This document shows, in pieces, positions 63,191 through 64,000 of a DNA stretch of 64,000 bases. Every line of letters starts with the position of its first letter. Positions within the stretch are counted from its first letter, which is position 1. This DNA is from Saccoglossus kowalevskii (lineage: Eukaryota > Hemichordata > Enteropneusta > Harrimaniidae), in contig NW_003138320.1 in NCBI RefSeq assembly GCF_000003605.2, forward strand, positions 996,302-1,060,301, in the 5' to 3' direction. Both the position numbers and the translations under genes were made by a program. The notes under the pieces are model-generated. The model saw only the letters and a program-made list of their open reading frames with translations, made no database searches and was not told where the DNA came from.

Positions 63191-64000
63191 TGTCTGTAAC
63201 ACAATATATATATAAATAATTAACATGAAAACAAAATGATAAACCATCTTTTACTTGCGATTTTAAATTGATAAATTGTGGAGGTCATAACATTTTTCCC
63301 CATGAATAATCCACTACCACAGAAAAATTGAACAATTTAATTTATTCCATGCATGTATGTATTTATTAGCACATGGAGGTACCTCCATGATTAGCAAGAT
63401 TTCTATAAATTAGGACATGTCAATTTATAAAACAAATAACTAGCCAATTACATCTTTTTGCCTCCATGCCAATTTAAAACTATATTTAAAATTTAAAGGT
63501 AAAAATAATAAAATGCAGTCAGAACATTTTCCTGAAAATGCTGATCGACACAAAGCGAAAGGCAGTGGAAGGAAACCTTTATGAGCCAGGCCTCATGATT
63601 TTCTGCCAAAGTCTGCGTTTAAAATTTCTTTCCATATTTATTTTATTCTGGACCAAAAACGGAGTGGATTTCTTTGTCGTATTTAGGGCATCGTCAAAAT
63701 GTGTGTGTAACCTCAGATTAGTATGAGGTGTAACTGAGTTACTGAGTAGATTTTTTTACAAACCTATTTTGTCGAACTGAAAGTTACAATGCAGATTTGA
63801 AACGAAAATCGTATAATTTCTTAGCAGCCTACAAAGCGGGCAAAATACCACCGCCTGGAAATACAATTTAAAATAACAGCGCGATTATTTTATAGTATGC
63901 CCTTTGAAACAACAGGCATTTATTTTCACGAACAACTTTAACGAAACGATTGCTCGAAAAATAGAAAATGCAGCTAATAATATATTAACATTTAAATATG
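63191..64000. other. 5' flank of the RAG1-N-like gene
   Basis: AT-rich, no coding sequence recognised. An upstream non-coding exon for the minus-strand gene may lie here or beyond the window, implied by the acceptor-like site at 63194-63204. Confidence 0.35.

Overview
This window is AT-rich metazoan nuclear DNA: coding sequence is split into short exons with GT-AG introns, polyadenylation signals follow stop codons, and MITE, LINE and LTR-element relics are abundant. Repeat style and intron density suggest a marine invertebrate, plausibly a non-chordate deuterostome such as a hemichordate or echinoderm; the species cannot be fixed from sequence alone. A run of 50 Ns (31206-31255) marks an assembly gap.

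Layout. (1) About 1-16450, + strand: at least eight small phase-compatible exons of an acidic, low-complexity protein that I do not recognise. Its most notable feature is two tandem, homologous, same-phase exons (5481-5601 and 6241-6388) that can only be used alternatively. (2) 16451-20100: intergenic, nothing firm. (3) 20112-27509, + strand: an S1A secreted serine protease with a TATA box, a likely non-coding first exon and six coding exons. (4) 27510-34560: intergenic, with an old LINE split by a TTAA-flanked MITE. (5) 34569-44547, + strand: a paralogous S1A protease with the same six coding exons, the same intron phases and the same predicted length (298 aa), but much larger introns full of MITEs. 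(6) 44550-57800: a repeat graveyard, with a hAT-like MITE, a broken BEL/Pao-type retroelement on the minus strand, a tandem array carrying RFX X-box-like sites, a second LINE, two further inverted-repeat elements and a histone-type 3' processing signal with no histone gene beside it. (7) 62177-63190, minus strand: an intact 337-aa ORF whose first 95 residues reproduce the zinc-ligand pattern and spacing of the N-terminal region of vertebrate RAG1. This is the most interesting object in the window.

The two proteases are an adjacent duplicate pair. Both have the full His-Asp-Ser triad, a Gly at chymotrypsin position 189 and an Asp at 226 (a crab-collagenase-like S1 pocket), and unusual C-terminal Asn/Gly/Lys-rich tails. 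They probably act as secreted digestive or immune proteases. The RAG1-N-like gene and the first gene have no evident functional link to them. All family comparisons were made from memory without database searches.
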